DNA of 58,296 nt from Chrysochromulina tobinii (taxonomy: Eukaryota; Haptophyta; Prymnesiales; Chrysochromulinaceae): NCBI GenBank assembly GCA_001275005.1, contig JWZX01003314.1, positions 1-58,296 on the forward strand, written 5' to 3'. Position 1 is the stretch's first letter. Each line of letters starts with the position of its first letter. Of this stretch, positions 58,279 to 58,296 are shown piece by piece. The translations under genes were made by a program, and so were the position numbers. The notes beneath the pieces are model-generated. The model saw only the letters and a program-made list of their open reading frames with translations. It was not told where the DNA came from and did not search any database.

Positions 58279-58296
58279 CTACTTTCGGGGGGGGAG

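Overview
This is nuclear DNA of a GC-rich eukaryotic microbe. Genes lie on both strands, some proteins exceed 3,000 residues, and most genes are split by GT-AG introns of 74 to 292 nt. The protein set includes a filamin-repeat protein, probable ciliary WD40 and PG-rich proteins, cyclic-nucleotide-type channels, an AGC kinase, an NXPE/PC-esterase-like SGNH enzyme, EF-hands and a LINE. Together with the short repeat-derived introns this suggests a flagellated alga. A haptophyte is my best guess; a dinoflagellate or pelagophyte is less likely. This is inference, because no rRNA or organelle marker is present.

Layout, left to right: 5'-truncated filamin-repeat protein (+, 2-3043); small two-helix membrane protein (+, 3506-3898); ZIP-like transporter with two cyclic-nucleotide-binding-like domains (-, 4632-7874); PG-rich repeat protein (-, 8705-9946); unknown Cys-containing protein (+, 11023-11973); AGC kinase (-, 13022-15579) with an uncertain gene upstream (-, 15596-16594); EF-hand/WD40 protein of about 2,011 aa (+, 16666-23039); GNAT acetyltransferase (+, 24221-25213); fatty-acid-hydroxylase-like gene broken by one TAG (-, 25798-26820); intact LINE (+, about 26945-35040); four-repeat cyclic-nucleotide-type cation channel of about 3,150 aa (+, 35192-45141); EF-hand/pseudo-adenylate-kinase protein of 1,861 aa (-, 46129-51947); four-helix membrane protein (-, 52865-53992); NXPE/PC-esterase-like protein (+, 54415-56639); and an LRR protein running off the right edge (-, 57430-58278).

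The main discovery signal is in the introns. I reconstructed 16, and 14 of them lie inside a local direct duplication of exon sequence. The duplications are about 10 to 54 bp, commonly 23 to 38 bp, and range from perfect to a few mismatches. Most of the 14 introns carry one of two short repeat families. Family A is built on ~10-bp GATGACCTCT / TGATTGCC units and usually ends in CTCATCAG. Family B has a GCATGCAAGTGCTCACCAC core and usually ends in CTCCCCACAG. Two introns contain a joined A+B form. The duplication supplies one splice site and the element the other, or the duplication supplies both. This looks like recent and continuing intron gain by introner-like elements. Variants include stacked units with AG|GT junctions, frame-neutral stop-free introns, and elements that now supply a protein C-terminus.

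Three genes point to cyclic-nucleotide signalling: the ZIP fusion, the four-repeat channel and the PKA/PKG-like kinase. Several others look ciliary. That they work together is inference only.
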